Assembly: GCA_036924855.1 (NCBI GenBank) | Contig: JBAGRP010000001.1 | Span: 6,188,001 to 6,252,000, forward strand | Length of the DNA stretch: 64,000 nt | Direction: 5' to 3' | Source of the DNA: Nitrobacteraceae bacterium AZCC 2146 | GTDB taxonomy: Bacteria > Pseudomonadota > Alphaproteobacteria > Rhizobiales > Xanthobacteraceae | In this document: positions 53,301-61,024 of the stretch, one piece after another | Layout of the letters: each line of letters begins with the position of its first letter | How positions within the stretch are numbered: the stretch's first letter is position 1 | Program-made: the position numbers and the translations under genes | The notes under the pieces: model-generated | Database searches by the model: none | Seen by the model: only the letters and a program-made list of their open reading frames with translations | Told to the model about the DNA's origin: nothing

Positions 53301-53329
53301 GCTGAGAAAAGATTGGATGGCATGGGCAT
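50315..53329 (-). CDS. putA: Bifunctional proline dehydrogenase/P5C dehydrogenase PutA
   Basis: A 1004-residue enzyme converting proline to glutamate. The FAD-dependent proline dehydrogenase barrel covers about residues 160-470 (ISVKLSALHPRFEAVSR, MVRLVKGAYWDTEIKRAQ, FATHNALTVA). The NAD-dependent P5C dehydrogenase covers about 520-985 (VAISPWNFPLAIFLGQI, VFTGSTEVARSI, LIAETGGINAMI and catalytic Cys near 797 in SAGQRCSAL). It lacks the N-terminal ribbon-helix-helix DNA-binding domain and the C-terminal domain of E. coli-type PutA, being a short form, so transcription is presumably controlled by the divergent Lrp-type regulator. Confidence 0.95.
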   Translation of the reverse strand: MPMPSNLFSAPPFTAPYAADDGALAARLLASARLAPEQDARIDQIATRLITAIRAQDDRFGGIEDMLREFALSTKEGLALMVLAEALLRVPDARTADAFIEDKLGQGDFVHHETKSTAFLVNASAWALGMSTRVIQPGETPQGTLGRLAKRLGLPAVRAATRQAMRLMGSHFVLGETIQAALDRARPQADRTPRYSFDMLGEGARTAADAQRYFESYATAIDAIGHAAGNNVLPDRPGISVKLSALHPRFEAVSRARVMTELVPRLIALAQKAKAYDLNFTVDAEEADRLELSLDVIAAAFADPSLAEWDGFGLAIQAYQKRAEAVIDYIDDLARSLNRRMMVRLVKGAYWDTEIKRAQERGLDDYPVFTRKAMTDLNYIACAQKLLALRPRLFPQFATHNALTVATILELAGDSGGYEFQRLHGMGDALYAQLSTDHPEIAYRTYAPVGSHRDLLAYLVRRLLENGANSSFVAIAADDAVPIAALLQRPADIIGSAGNARHSKIPLPRDLYQPERINSRGIEFGGRTALERLLADVAASSANNNAVIDATPERANAAITAARAGFRTWSRTPAETRAQVLERAADLLEQRRADFIALLQREGGKTLDDALSEVREAIDFCRYYAARGRKLFGDGEAMPGPTGESNILRLRGRGVFVAISPWNFPLAIFLGQITAALMAGNAVVAKPAEQTPQVAAEAVRLLHKAGVPTTALHLVPGDGRIGAALVQHSDIAGVVFTGSTEVARSINRALAAKDGPIVPLIAETGGINAMIVDATALPEQVADDVVTSAFRSAGQRCSALRLLFVQDDVANRIIEMIVGTARELKLGDVNDPATHVGPVIDAEAKQKLDTHIARMTNEARVHLTGIAPGGNFVAPHIFELASAEHLTDEVFGPILHVVRYPAGDFERVLQSIERSGYGLTLGLHSRIDDMAESVIERLQVGNIYVNRNMIGAVVGVQPFGGFGLSGTGPKAGGPHYLARFATEQTVTINTAAAGGNAALMSDGE

Positions 53330-53400
53330 TCCCTCGAATGTTGAAAACCTAGCGCAGAGCCTGCCGCAGCTCGATGGACATTTTTACAGATTTGCCTCAT

Positions 53401-53428
53401 ATATTCCGGAATTAAGAAGGATATTCCG
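53401..53428. promoter_or_regulatory. Candidate Lrp-type operator between putA and its regulator
   Basis: In the 104-base divergent gap, ATATTCCG occurs at 53401-53408 and again at 53421-53428, 20 bases apart (two helix turns), and the first copy sits in the perfect palindrome ATTCCGGAAT (53403-53412). The region lies immediately ahead of the regulator start at 53434 and close to the putA start, as expected for autoregulation plus putA activation. Confidence 0.4.
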
Positions 53429-53433
53429 CCGAT

Positions 53434-53898
53434 ATGAGCGACATTGACAAGATCGACCGTAAAATCCTCTCCGTGCTGCAAGCCGACGGCCGAATCGCCA
53501 ATGTCGAGTTGGCGGAGCGGATCGGGCTGTCGCCGACCTCGATTGGTGAGCGGCTGAAGCGGCTGCAGCGCGACGGCTATGTCGAAGGCTATGGCGCGCG
53601 ACTCAATCCGCATCTGCTCGGGCTCGGCCTGCTGGTGTTCGTCGAGGTGCTGCTCGACAAGACCACGCCGGATGTGTTCGAGCGCTTCGCCAAGGCGGTG
53701 CGGCTGGCGCCGGAGGTGCTGGAATGCCACATGGTCGCCGGCGGCTTCGATTATCTGGTCAAAGCGCGGGTCGCCGACATGACGGCCTATCGGCGCTTTC
53801 TCGGCGAGATCTTGCTGGCGCTGCCCGGCGTGCGCGAGACCCGCACCTATGCGGTGATGGAAGAGGTCAAGCGCGACGCGCCGCTGCCGGTGGGATAA
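53434..53898 (+). CDS. putR: Lrp/AsnC-family regulator, probably PutR
   Basis: A 154-residue regulator with the Lrp HTH (IDRKILSVLQADGRIANVEL, then AERIGLSPTSIGERLKRL) and a C-terminal RAM effector domain (VLECHMVAGGFDYLVKARV). It is divergent from putA. In Agrobacterium and Rhodobacter, Lrp-type PutR activates putA in response to proline, and gene order here fits that model. Confidence 0.88.
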   Translation: MSDIDKIDRKILSVLQADGRIANVELAERIGLSPTSIGERLKRLQRDGYVEGYGARLNPHLLGLGLLVFVEVLLDKTTPDVFERFAKAVRLAPEVLECHMVAGGFDYLVKARVADMTAYRRFLGEILLALPGVRETRTYAVMEEVKRDAPLPVG

Positions 53899-53963
53899 CC
53901 GCCGTGTGCGCCTTGGCAGCGCAATACCGCTGGGCTAGTTTTCGGCGAAATTTCTCGGAGTGG

Positions 53964-54611
53964 ATGATGCAAGCAGGGCACTTCAAACAACGCGGCGTGA
54001 TGATGGCCTGCGTTGTCGCGATTGGCGCGGTTCTGTCGTTTGCTTCAAGCGCGCGGGCGGTTGAACTCAGCCAGCCGATCAGCGAACTCTATACCTCGGT
54101 GTCGATCTATCCGCCGTCGGCCAGTTCGATGACGATCTGCTATGGCTTTGTCTGCCGGCGCCGCCACGTGCTGGATTTCAGCCCCGGTGACAAGACCGCT
54201 TTGACAAAAATTCTGGCCTCTGGCCGTGCCTCGGCCGCAGCCGAACGCGCCGCCGTGCAGAAGGCCGTGGTGTGGTTCGATCGTCGCGTCGGCCCGGTGA
54301 TCGGCACCGACAAGCGCATTGCCAATGCGGACTTCCGCTATTTCGACGACAAACACAATTTCGATTGCTGGGACACGACGCGCAACGTCACGAGTCTGCT
54401 CCTGGTGCTGCAGGACTGGGGCTTGCTGAAGTATCATGTGGTGGGCGATCCGCATTATCGCGGCAACGCGCTGGTGCTGCAGACCCCGCACAACACCGCG
54501 GTGCTGCTGGATCGCGCGACCCGCACCGAATGGGTCGTCGACCTCTGGACGCGCGGCTATGCGCAGACGCCCGATGTCATGCCCGTCGATCAATGGGTGA
54601 AGGAAAATTGA
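53964..54611 (+). CDS. Secreted protein with a transglutaminase-like Cys-His-Asp pattern
   Basis: A 215-residue exported protein with a signal peptide (VMMACVVAIGAVLSFASSARA). Its C-terminal half contains NFDCWDTTRNVTSLLLVLQD (Cys about 135), PHNTAVLLDRAT (His about 176) and EWVVDLWTRG (Asp about 192). The order Cys in a helix start, His on a strand and Asp on the next strand matches transglutaminase-like cysteine enzymes. I infer this from pattern alone; the protein could be catalytically inert. It follows the Lrp regulator by 65 bases and need not be linked to proline metabolism. Confidence 0.6.
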   Translation: MMQAGHFKQRGVMMACVVAIGAVLSFASSARAVELSQPISELYTSVSIYPPSASSMTICYGFVCRRRHVLDFSPGDKTALTKILASGRASAAAERAAVQKAVVWFDRRVGPVIGTDKRIANADFRYFDDKHNFDCWDTTRNVTSLLLVLQDWGLLKYHVVGDPHYRGNALVLQTPHNTAVLLDRATRTEWVVDLWTRGYAQTPDVMPVDQWVKEN

Positions 54612-54643
54612 GCACCGACGCGTCGCCGAAGCGAACGCGTGGA

Positions 54644-54675
54644 CTTCAAAAGTTAGGCTCTTCAAAAGTTAGGCT
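54644..54675. repeat. Exact 16-base tandem duplication
   Basis: CTTCAAAAGTTAGGCT occurs at 54644-54659 and immediately again at 54660-54675. It is intergenic, about 30 bases after a stop codon, and probably arose by slippage. The remaining gap to 54851 shows no recognisable gene. Confidence 0.7.
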
Positions 54676-54851
54676 AGAGCGCACACCGCGGATCGAATTA
54701 GCGCAATCTGCGTGAACCTGATTGCGTCGCAAGAGAGGAGGCTTTTGGAAACCACTCTTGCCGAATGCGCTCTATGTTGTTGAAACGTGATCTTCTCGGA
54801 GACTGGCCTGGATTAAATGTCGAGGGAGTAAGTCCGGATCACGCCGTCGCA

Positions 54852-55052
54852 TCAAACCTTGAGGTTCTCAGCCGAGGTCTTGCCGCGGTTCGCGACTTCC
54901 TCGAATTCAACGGTCTGTCCTTCGTTCAGCGTCGAAAGACCAGCTTTCTCCACCGCCGAAATATGAACGAACACGTCCTTGCCGCCATTGCTGGGCTGGA
55001 TGAATCCGAAGCCCTTCGTTGCGTTGAACCACTTCACAGTACCTTTAGGCAT
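54852..55052 (-). CDS. Cold-shock protein (CspA family)
   Basis: A 66-residue single cold-shock domain. Both RNA-binding motifs are present: KGFGFI (RNP1) and VFVHIS (RNP2), in [20 protein letters not shown] and further. The ATG at 55052 follows a GGAGACG site; an adjacent GTG could add one residue. It binds single-stranded RNA or DNA and acts as an RNA chaperone. Upstream, 55053-55341 (about 290 bases) is gene-free and could hold a long leader typical of csp mRNAs; I see no definite structure in it. Confidence 0.93.
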   Translation of the reverse strand: MPKGTVKWFNATKGFGFIQPSNGGKDVFVHISAVEKAGLSTLNEGQTVEFEEVANRGKTSAENLKV

Positions 55053-55341
55053 CACGTCGTCTCCGCGGGATTAAAAAACGATAACGAATTGTCGGTCCCC
55101 GCAAACCGGCATATCCGACATGCGCACGTTACGCCCTCATTGCCAAGCTTGATAGCTTAAACCGCGTGCATAAATTGACGAAACACGCCGGTATTTTGCG
55201 ATTTTGCGCCCTTTTGGCCGCTTTTGCGGCTTTTCAACGCGCGAAAGGTTGCGAAGCCGCGAATTCCAATTCGGGGGCAATGCGGCCGATTGGCACGCCC
55301 GATACGATTCTACGCGGTTCCATCGCCGGGCAGGCGTAGCC

Positions 55342-55662
55342 TCAATAGGTCGCGGTCAGGTAGTCGACGATCTTGCCGGCGTCACCATCGTCGATCGGCG
55401 CGCCGTAGACCTTGATCATCTTGGTCACTTCCGCCTGCCAGAAATCCTTCTTGAATTTTGCCCCGCGCGGCTGGGTCTGAATGTAGTCCGCTGAATGGCA
55501 CGCCGTGCAGTTGTTCTGCGCGACCTCGACACCCGGTCCCGGCTTGAACGCCGCGGTCTCGTCGGGCAGCACGTAGGTCACCGGCTTGGCGTGGAGTGTC
55601 ACCAGTCCGCTGCCGACGATGACGGCTGTTGCAGCGATCAGCGCATGGATCATGTTTTTCAT
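55342..55662 (-). CDS. sorB: Sulfite dehydrogenase cytochrome c subunit
   Basis: A 106-residue periplasmic cytochrome c. After a signal peptide (LIAATAVIVGSGLVTLHA) come one heme site CTACHSADYIQTQP and a short fold ending IVDYLTATY. It is eleven bases downstream of the molybdenum subunit gene, in the sorAB arrangement in which SorB takes electrons from SorA and passes them to a terminal oxidase. The start at 55662 has a GAGGGG site. A distal Met is plausible in VTKMIKVYG. Confidence 0.88.
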   Translation of the reverse strand: MKNMIHALIAATAVIVGSGLVTLHAKPVTYVLPDETAAFKPGPGVEVAQNNCTACHSADYIQTQPRGAKFKKDFWQAEVTKMIKVYGAPIDDGDAGKIVDYLTATY

Positions 55663-55673
55663 GGTCGATCCCC

Positions 55674-56885
55674 TCAGGCGGCCGTGACGCGGACGGTTTC
55701 GGCAACGTTGCGCAGATAACCCGCCGGATTCCACAATGCTTCCATCGGCTGTGCCACACCGGCATTGTTGGTGGCGCGCACCTTGATCTCATGAGGGCCC
55801 GCGGCAAGCTTTACTGGCAGCTTCCATTCGCGGAATGAATACTTGCCGAGATCCTTGCCGAGTTTTGCAGGCGTCCAGGTTTTGCCGCCATCGGTCGAGA
55901 TCGCGACCTCCTTGATGCCCTTGCCGCCGTCGAAGGCGATGCCTTTCAGCGTCGTCACACCAGCCTTCAACTTGGCACCGTCCGTCACATTGGTGATGAA
56001 GGAGCGCACGGTGAAACGGTTGATCGGAATCGTCGCCTTCGGAGCGGTGCCGGGCTCGACGCAATTGCAGTCATTGTCCGGGATGCGATAGGCGGATTTC
56101 ATCCAGTAGCCATCGAACACGCTGTCGATCACGGTGATCTCGTTGAGGTGCTTGACCCAGTAAGTGCCATAGTAGCCGGGCACGACGAGCCGCAGCGGGA
56201 AGCCGTTGAGCACCGGCAGGTCGTCACCATTCATGCCATAGGCCAGCATCACCTCGCCGTCGCGGGCATGATCGATATCCAGCGCCTTGACGAAATCCGG
56301 CGTCTTGTCGCTGACCGGGCCGTCGAGGCCGTTGAACGTGACCTGCTTTGCGCCCGGCTTGACGCCGGCCTTGTCGAGCACGGTCTTCAGCGCCACGCCG
56401 CGCCAGCGGGCATTGCCCATGGCGCCATGGCCGAGCTGGCCGCCGGCAACGCGCGGGCTGAAAAACCCGCGGCTGTTGCCGGAACATTGATTGACCGCGG
56501 TGATTTCGACCGCGGGCAGCTTCCTGATGTCTTTCAGGGATAGCTTGAGCGGACGCTCGACGCTGCCCTTGATCTCCAGCGTGAAGGTGTCGGGATCGAT
56601 TGACAGCGGAATGTCCGCGAGATGGTAGCGGACAAAGAACGCATTGTTCGGCGTGATGGCGCCGTCGTTGAAAATGGCGAACGGCGTTTCGAGCTGCGGC
56701 GGCCGGCTGGTCAGCCCGATCATCGGGCGCTTCTGCGGATATTTTACCAGCGGCCGTTCGCCATTGTCGAACGGCAAGGTCACGCTATCGAGCGCGAAGG
56801 CCTTGATGGGATCGAAGCTGGTTACCGCGCCAAGCGCCGCAAGTCCGCTACCGACGCGTTTCAGCATCTCTCGTCTGTCGAGCAT
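55674..56885 (-). CDS. sorA: Sulfite dehydrogenase molybdenum subunit SorA
   Basis: A 403-residue periplasmic sulfite:cytochrome c oxidoreductase subunit, oxidising sulfite to sulfate. It starts with a Tat-like signal (DRREMLKRVGSGLAALGA), decided by GGAGGAAG upstream of 56885. The oxidoreductase_molyb domain has AVNQCSGNSRGFFSPR with the Mo-ligand Cys, and GDDLPVLNGFPLRLVVPGYYG. A C-terminal Mo-co dimerisation domain includes ISTDGGKTWTPAKLG and FREWKLPVKLAAGPHEI. It is co-transcribed with the cytochrome gene directly downstream. Confidence 0.9.
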   Translation of the reverse strand: MLDRREMLKRVGSGLAALGAVTSFDPIKAFALDSVTLPFDNGERPLVKYPQKRPMIGLTSRPPQLETPFAIFNDGAITPNNAFFVRYHLADIPLSIDPDTFTLEIKGSVERPLKLSLKDIRKLPAVEITAVNQCSGNSRGFFSPRVAGGQLGHGAMGNARWRGVALKTVLDKAGVKPGAKQVTFNGLDGPVSDKTPDFVKALDIDHARDGEVMLAYGMNGDDLPVLNGFPLRLVVPGYYGTYWVKHLNEITVIDSVFDGYWMKSAYRIPDNDCNCVEPGTAPKATIPINRFTVRSFITNVTDGAKLKAGVTTLKGIAFDGGKGIKEVAISTDGGKTWTPAKLGKDLGKYSFREWKLPVKLAAGPHEIKVRATNNAGVAQPMEALWNPAGYLRNVAETVRVTAA

Positions 56886-57081
56886 GGGGGCTTCCTCCGA
56901 AGCTATCGTATCGAGGCCCGTCATCACGGGCCTTGAAGCAGCAATAGACGCACCGCCATTCGGCAAGTCAATTTATGCTTTGGCATTGCTCGCGGTGAAA
57001 CGCATTTTGAAAACAAGAATTCGTTATCGTTGCCGCGATGCAGCACGTTCAACGGTCGATGCGATACGGATCCAAAAGGAA

Positions 57082-57106
57082 AACCCCGGCTGCGTGATGC
57101 AGCCAG
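57082..57106 (-). terminator. Rho-independent terminator of the Gly-rich protein gene
   Basis: On the minus strand a ten-position GC-rich stem (CCCTGGCTGC and GCAGCCGGGG, one mismatch) with a five-base loop is followed by TTTTCCTTTT. It lies 27 bases after the Gly-rich gene's stop codon and has the classic stem plus U-tract form. Confidence 0.8.
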
Positions 57107-57132
57107 GGTCTTGATGCAGGTCGAGGGTTGGA

Positions 57133-57402
57133 TCAGTCGCAGACGTTGATGGTGCGGAGGCGATAGCCATAGGGCGTCGGCACGCGGCGGGTCACGTAGC
57201 AGCCGGCATCGTCGTCATAGCTGCCGACATAGCCGATGCCGAAGCGGGGGCCGTGAAAGTGATGATGATAGCCGCCCCAACCACCGCCGTAGCCGCCACC
57301 CCATCCGCCGCCGAACGGCTTGGCCGAAGCGGTGGAAGGTGCCAGCGCCATGGCGCCGAGGGAAGCTGCTGCAACAAGTCCAAGAGCCAATTTGCGAAAC
57401 AT
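57133..57402 (-). CDS. Small secreted Gly/His-rich protein
   Basis: An 89-residue exported protein: signal peptide MFRKLALGLVAAASLGAMAL, then FGGGWGGGYGGGWGGYHHH, a Gly/Trp/His-rich stretch, and a compact end CYVTRRVPTPYGYRLRTINVC with two Cys that may form a disulfide. The start at 57402 is set by a GGAGA site. Similar proteins in rhizobia are annotated hypothetical or sulfur-globule-like. Metal binding by the His cluster is possible. Confidence 0.7.
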   Translation of the reverse strand: MFRKLALGLVAAASLGAMALAPSTASAKPFGGGWGGGYGGGWGGYHHHFHGPRFGIGYVGSYDDDAGCYVTRRVPTPYGYRLRTINVCD

Positions 57403-57553
57403 GGTCATTCTCCATTCACGATGCGCTGTGCGCGGGTTCTGGGATCGTCTGACCCATCGCAAATTCGTCGCACCCGTTTCGAGGCGGGTTCGAAGGAACT
57501 GACCGGGAATTTTATGAATGGCTGTTCAGGCGAGGGCTACAGCTTCCCGCCTG

Positions 57554-59287
57554 CTATACCGCAACGACATCCTCAATTAGCAGCGCCAGCACCTTCGCAT
57601 CCGCAACGGTGCGGACGATCATCGGCTCGACGCGACCGCGGATCGGGACTTCCTGTGCGGGCAAAGCATCGGCATCAACGCCGGCCATTTTGCACACGTC
57701 TTCCGAGACGATCGCCTCGCTGGCAAGGCTCTTGGTCATGTCCTGCAGTCTTGCCGCGACATTGACGGCGTCGCCGAGCGCGGTGAACACCATGTGGTCG
57801 CGATAGCCGATGTCGCCGACGATGACTTCGCCGCCGTGAATGCCGATGCCGAAGCGGATCGGATCGGGCAGGTCGTGTTCGAGGGCGCGATTCAGCTCAT
57901 CGATATTGGTAGCGATCAGCGCCGCGGCCTGCAGCGCCTGGCGGCAGGCGGTTTGCGGATCGCAGGCGAGCCCGAACAGCGCCAGCTCTCCGTCGCCGAC
58001 GAACTGGTTCGGCTGGCCGCCGCAGGCGATCACCGCCAGCGACACCGCGCTGAGGAATCGATTGACGATGAAAACGGTGTCGAACGGCAAGCGCTTCTCC
58101 GCCAGCTTGGTCGAGCCGCGCATGTCGACGAACATGCTGACGAGGTAGCGCTCCTGGCCGATCCGCTGGGGATGCGCGGCGTGGGCGTTGGCCGACATCG
58201 GATGCGGTTCCAACAGCTGGAAGAACGACAGGTCGGCGGTCGGCCGCAGCTGGCAGGCGAGGCGAATGGCCGGATCGCCGCCAGCGCCAATCCGGCTCAG
58301 CACGAAAGCTTCGCGCGACGACGGCTCCGGCAACAGGCCGGTATCGCCGATCACACGAATCCGGCAGGTCGAACACCGGGCGCGCCCGCCGCAGACGCTG
58401 GCATGCGGCATCTGATGGCGCAGGCTGGCCTCGAGCACGCTGAGGCCAACAGGTACCCGGATGGTGCGGCCATTGCCATAGGACAGGCTGATCATGCCGA
58501 CACGGCGTTCGGCCACGATACGCACGGCGCGCGCCGCCAGCGCCAGGCCAAGCAGTCCGAGATAGCCGAGCAGGAAATCGTCGGCGATGTCCTGCAATAC
58601 GCTGTTTTCTGCTGTCGTGCCGACCTGCTGCGGCGAGAGATTCTCCTTCTGCCATTCCGGCGAAACGCTCTCCTGCACGGTGGTCCGGCCGCCCTGATAG
58701 AGGCCGAGCAGCGCCAGCGTCGGCACCAGCACGGCGCCTGCGAGCAGAAACGGTGCGGCGTCCTTGAAGAAGGATTTTATTCTCAGCCAGAAATACAGCC
58801 CGATGCAACCATGCGTCCAGGCGATCAGGATGACGGCATACATCAGCCACATCCTGTAAGGGAGTAGCACCCAGTAGCCGTAAAACACCTGCTCGTAGCC
58901 GCGCTCCTGCGCGAACAAGGTCTGGCCGAGCCGCATCCCGACGACGTGGGTGACGATCAAGGCGGGAATACTCAGGCCGAGAATGAGTTGCAGCGGCTCG
59001 ATTGCCTTCCCATGAAACTGGCGCCGCTCGTAGAGCGCCCAGATGCCCAAGCCGGTATGAATCGTTGCCGCCGAATAGAATGCGACGGCGATCGGCGTAA
59101 ACTGCCAGAATCCGGCGTGGATGGCGACACCGGCGCCCATCGCATCGAGCGAGATATTGCCGAGCGCATGGTTGAGGAAATGGCTCAGCAGATAGGCGAA
59201 CAGCACCAGCCCGCAGACCAGCCGGACCTGCCGCAGGCTGATGCCGCGGAGGAAGGAGATAGCTGGTTTCTGGGAGATATCGGTCAT
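57554..59287 (-). CDS. Membrane nucleotide cyclase with [2Fe-2S] ferredoxin domain
   Basis: A 577-residue three-part protein. Residues about 15-250 contain roughly six membrane helices with His in or next to several of them (LLSHFLNHALG, AATIHTGLGIWALY, IVTHVVGMRLG, LIAWTHGCIGLY), recalling cytochrome b-like folds. Residues about 265-355 are a plant-type ferredoxin with Cys ligands in VCGGRARCSTCRIRV and a distant Cys in LACQLRP. Residues about 375-545 are a class III cyclase domain with metal Asp residues in FVDMRGST and VGDGELALFG. The likely product is cAMP or cGMP, with redox input inferred from the domains. The start MTDISQKP at 59287 follows only a weak ribosome site. Confidence 0.87.
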   Translation of the reverse strand: MTDISQKPAISFLRGISLRQVRLVCGLVLFAYLLSHFLNHALGNISLDAMGAGVAIHAGFWQFTPIAVAFYSAATIHTGLGIWALYERRQFHGKAIEPLQLILGLSIPALIVTHVVGMRLGQTLFAQERGYEQVFYGYWVLLPYRMWLMYAVILIAWTHGCIGLYFWLRIKSFFKDAAPFLLAGAVLVPTLALLGLYQGGRTTVQESVSPEWQKENLSPQQVGTTAENSVLQDIADDFLLGYLGLLGLALAARAVRIVAERRVGMISLSYGNGRTIRVPVGLSVLEASLRHQMPHASVCGGRARCSTCRIRVIGDTGLLPEPSSREAFVLSRIGAGGDPAIRLACQLRPTADLSFFQLLEPHPMSANAHAAHPQRIGQERYLVSMFVDMRGSTKLAEKRLPFDTVFIVNRFLSAVSLAVIACGGQPNQFVGDGELALFGLACDPQTACRQALQAAALIATNIDELNRALEHDLPDPIRFGIGIHGGEVIVGDIGYRDHMVFTALGDAVNVAARLQDMTKSLASEAIVSEDVCKMAGVDADALPAQEVPIRGRVEPMIVRTVADAKVLALLIEDVVAV

Positions 59288-59422
59288 TTGATCCGGCTGA
59301 ATGCCCGGCGATGTTAGTGGCAGACCGTTCCGGATACCATGCCCGCTGGCTGCTTTGGCCTGCTTTGCGCCAGTAATGTCAACAAGTTGACACCGGGCGT
59401 CTGTCCGCTCAAAAGCTCGGCG

Positions 59423-61024
59423 ATGTCCTTGGTCCTGCCCTCCCGCAAGCTTGATCCGAACGTCTCGCGCCGCGCGCTGTGGGCGGTCGGCGCGTTGCTC
59501 GTCGCGCTCACCACGATGCGGCTGGTCTATGCTGGCCTGTTCGATCTGCGCACCGATGAGGCCTATTACTGGACCTGGTCGAAGGAGAGTGTGCTGTCGT
59601 TCCTCGATCATCCGCCGATGATCGCCTGGTTCATCCGCTTCGGCACTGCGATTTTCGGCGACACCAATCTTGGCGTTCGCTTCGCCGGCATTTTGGCGAT
59701 GGCGGTGACGCAACTACTGCTGGCCGACATCGTGCGTCGGGTGACGCAAGATCTCCGCGCCATCGTCTTCGCCGTGCTGATGCCCGAGGCGGCGCTGTAT
59801 TACGGACTGCTGATGGCCAAGGTCGCGCCCGATGTGGCGATGATCCCGTTTGCACTGGCGATGATCTGGTCGCTGGTGCGATTGACCGAGAGCGATGATG
59901 CGCGCTGGTGGCTCGCCGCCGGCGTTTTCGCCGGTCTGGCGTTGCTGTCGAAGTTGACGGTAGTGATGCTGATCCCCGGCGTGCTGGCCTTCATGCTGGT
60001 GCCGGACTGGCGCAAGCGCTGGCTGCGCAGTCCCTATCCCTGGCTCGCGGCGCTGATCGCACTGGTGCTGTGGTCCCCGGTGCTGATCTGGAATGCCGGG
60101 CATGACTGGGCGTCGTTCAAATTCCAGTTCGTCCGTGCGTCCGCCGATCATGAATTTTCATGGCGGATGCTCGGCGATTTTCTCGGGCTGCAATTCGGCC
60201 AGGTCGGCTTCATCCTGTTTCCGGTGGTGCTGTCCGCCGTGATGATCACGGCGTGGCGCGGTTATCGGAAGCGCGATGCGGTGGCGATTCTGCTTTCGAC
60301 CTGCGTACTGGTGCCGTTCGGCTATTTCCTCTGGAAATGCCTGACGCTGCGGATCGGCGATACCTGGCCGATGTTCATCTGGCCCGCGGGTATTGCCGCG
60401 GCGGCCATCAACATCCCGATGCTGCGGCGTGAGAACTGGTCGCCCGGCATGATCAAGTCGTCGGTGTCGTGGAGCATCGCCGCGATCGCTTCGGGCATTC
60501 CGCTCGTCGTGCTGGTGTTTCTGTATTGCGTCGCCAGCCCGTGGAATCTGATCGGCAAGAACGATCCGATCGGCGGCGAAGCCGGTTACGCGCCGCTGGC
60601 AGATCGCGCGCTGGTGGAGATGCAGAAGGCCGGTGCGACCTGGATCGCGACTTCGGACTACCGCACCTATGCGATGCTGCGCTGGCATCTCAAGGACAAG
60701 GTGCCGGTGATCCAGATCAACGAACGCGCGCGCTTCCTCGATTTTCACGATCCCGGCTTTGCTCTGATCAAGGACCACACCGGGCTCTATATCGCGCAAA
60801 CGCCGGACGATCACGGTCCGCTGCTGGCTGCGACTTCGGCCAGGCTCGAGCCGCTGGCACGGGTCGATACGGTGTTTCGCGGCGTGGTGATGAAGACCTA
60901 TCAGATCGACAAGCTGACCAACTGGACGCCGGACCTCGCGCCGCCGCCGGGCACGCCGTTCTATCGCTGGCCGCAACTGGCGCTTCAGGCCTCACCGAAT
61001 TTTCAAATCGCGGCGCTCCGCTAG
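59423..61024 (+). CDS. GT39-family membrane glycosyltransferase (ArnT/PMT-like)
   Basis: A 533-residue polyprenyl-phosphate-sugar-dependent transferase. About ten membrane helices are seen. The first periplasmic loop contains the family catalytic acid in RTDEAYYWTWSK and then FLDHPPMIAWFIRFGT, typical of ArnT-like enzymes. The start at 59423 (MSLVLPSRKL) avoids a non-conserved 28-residue extension. It transfers a sugar to a lipid or protein on the periplasmic side. Its stop shares the CTAG tetranucleotide with the convergent ycjF stop. Confidence 0.85.
   Translation: MSLVLPSRKLDPNVSRRALWAVGALLVALTTMRLVYAGLFDLRTDEAYYWTWSKESVLSFLDHPPMIAWFIRFGTAIFGDTNLGVRFAGILAMAVTQLLLADIVRRVTQDLRAIVFAVLMPEAALYYGLLMAKVAPDVAMIPFALAMIWSLVRLTESDDARWWLAAGVFAGLALLSKLTVVMLIPGVLAFMLVPDWRKRWLRSPYPWLAALIALVLWSPVLIWNAGHDWASFKFQFVRASADHEFSWRMLGDFLGLQFGQVGFILFPVVLSAVMITAWRGYRKRDAVAILLSTCVLVPFGYFLWKCLTLRIGDTWPMFIWPAGIAAAAINIPMLRRENWSPGMIKSSVSWSIAAIASGIPLVVLVFLYCVASPWNLIGKNDPIGGEAGYAPLADRALVEMQKAGATWIATSDYRTYAMLRWHLKDKVPVIQINERARFLDFHDPGFALIKDHTGLYIAQTPDDHGPLLAATSARLEPLARVDTVFRGVVMKTYQIDKLTNWTPDLAPPPGTPFYRWPQLALQASPNFQIAALR

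Noticed and set aside
55077..57031. A shared 14-mer (AACGATAACGAATT at 55077-55090 and its complement at 57018-57031) as a common regulatory site of csp and sorA
   Set aside because: A 14-base match is expected by chance in 64 kb, and the two copies do not sit at equivalent promoter positions.
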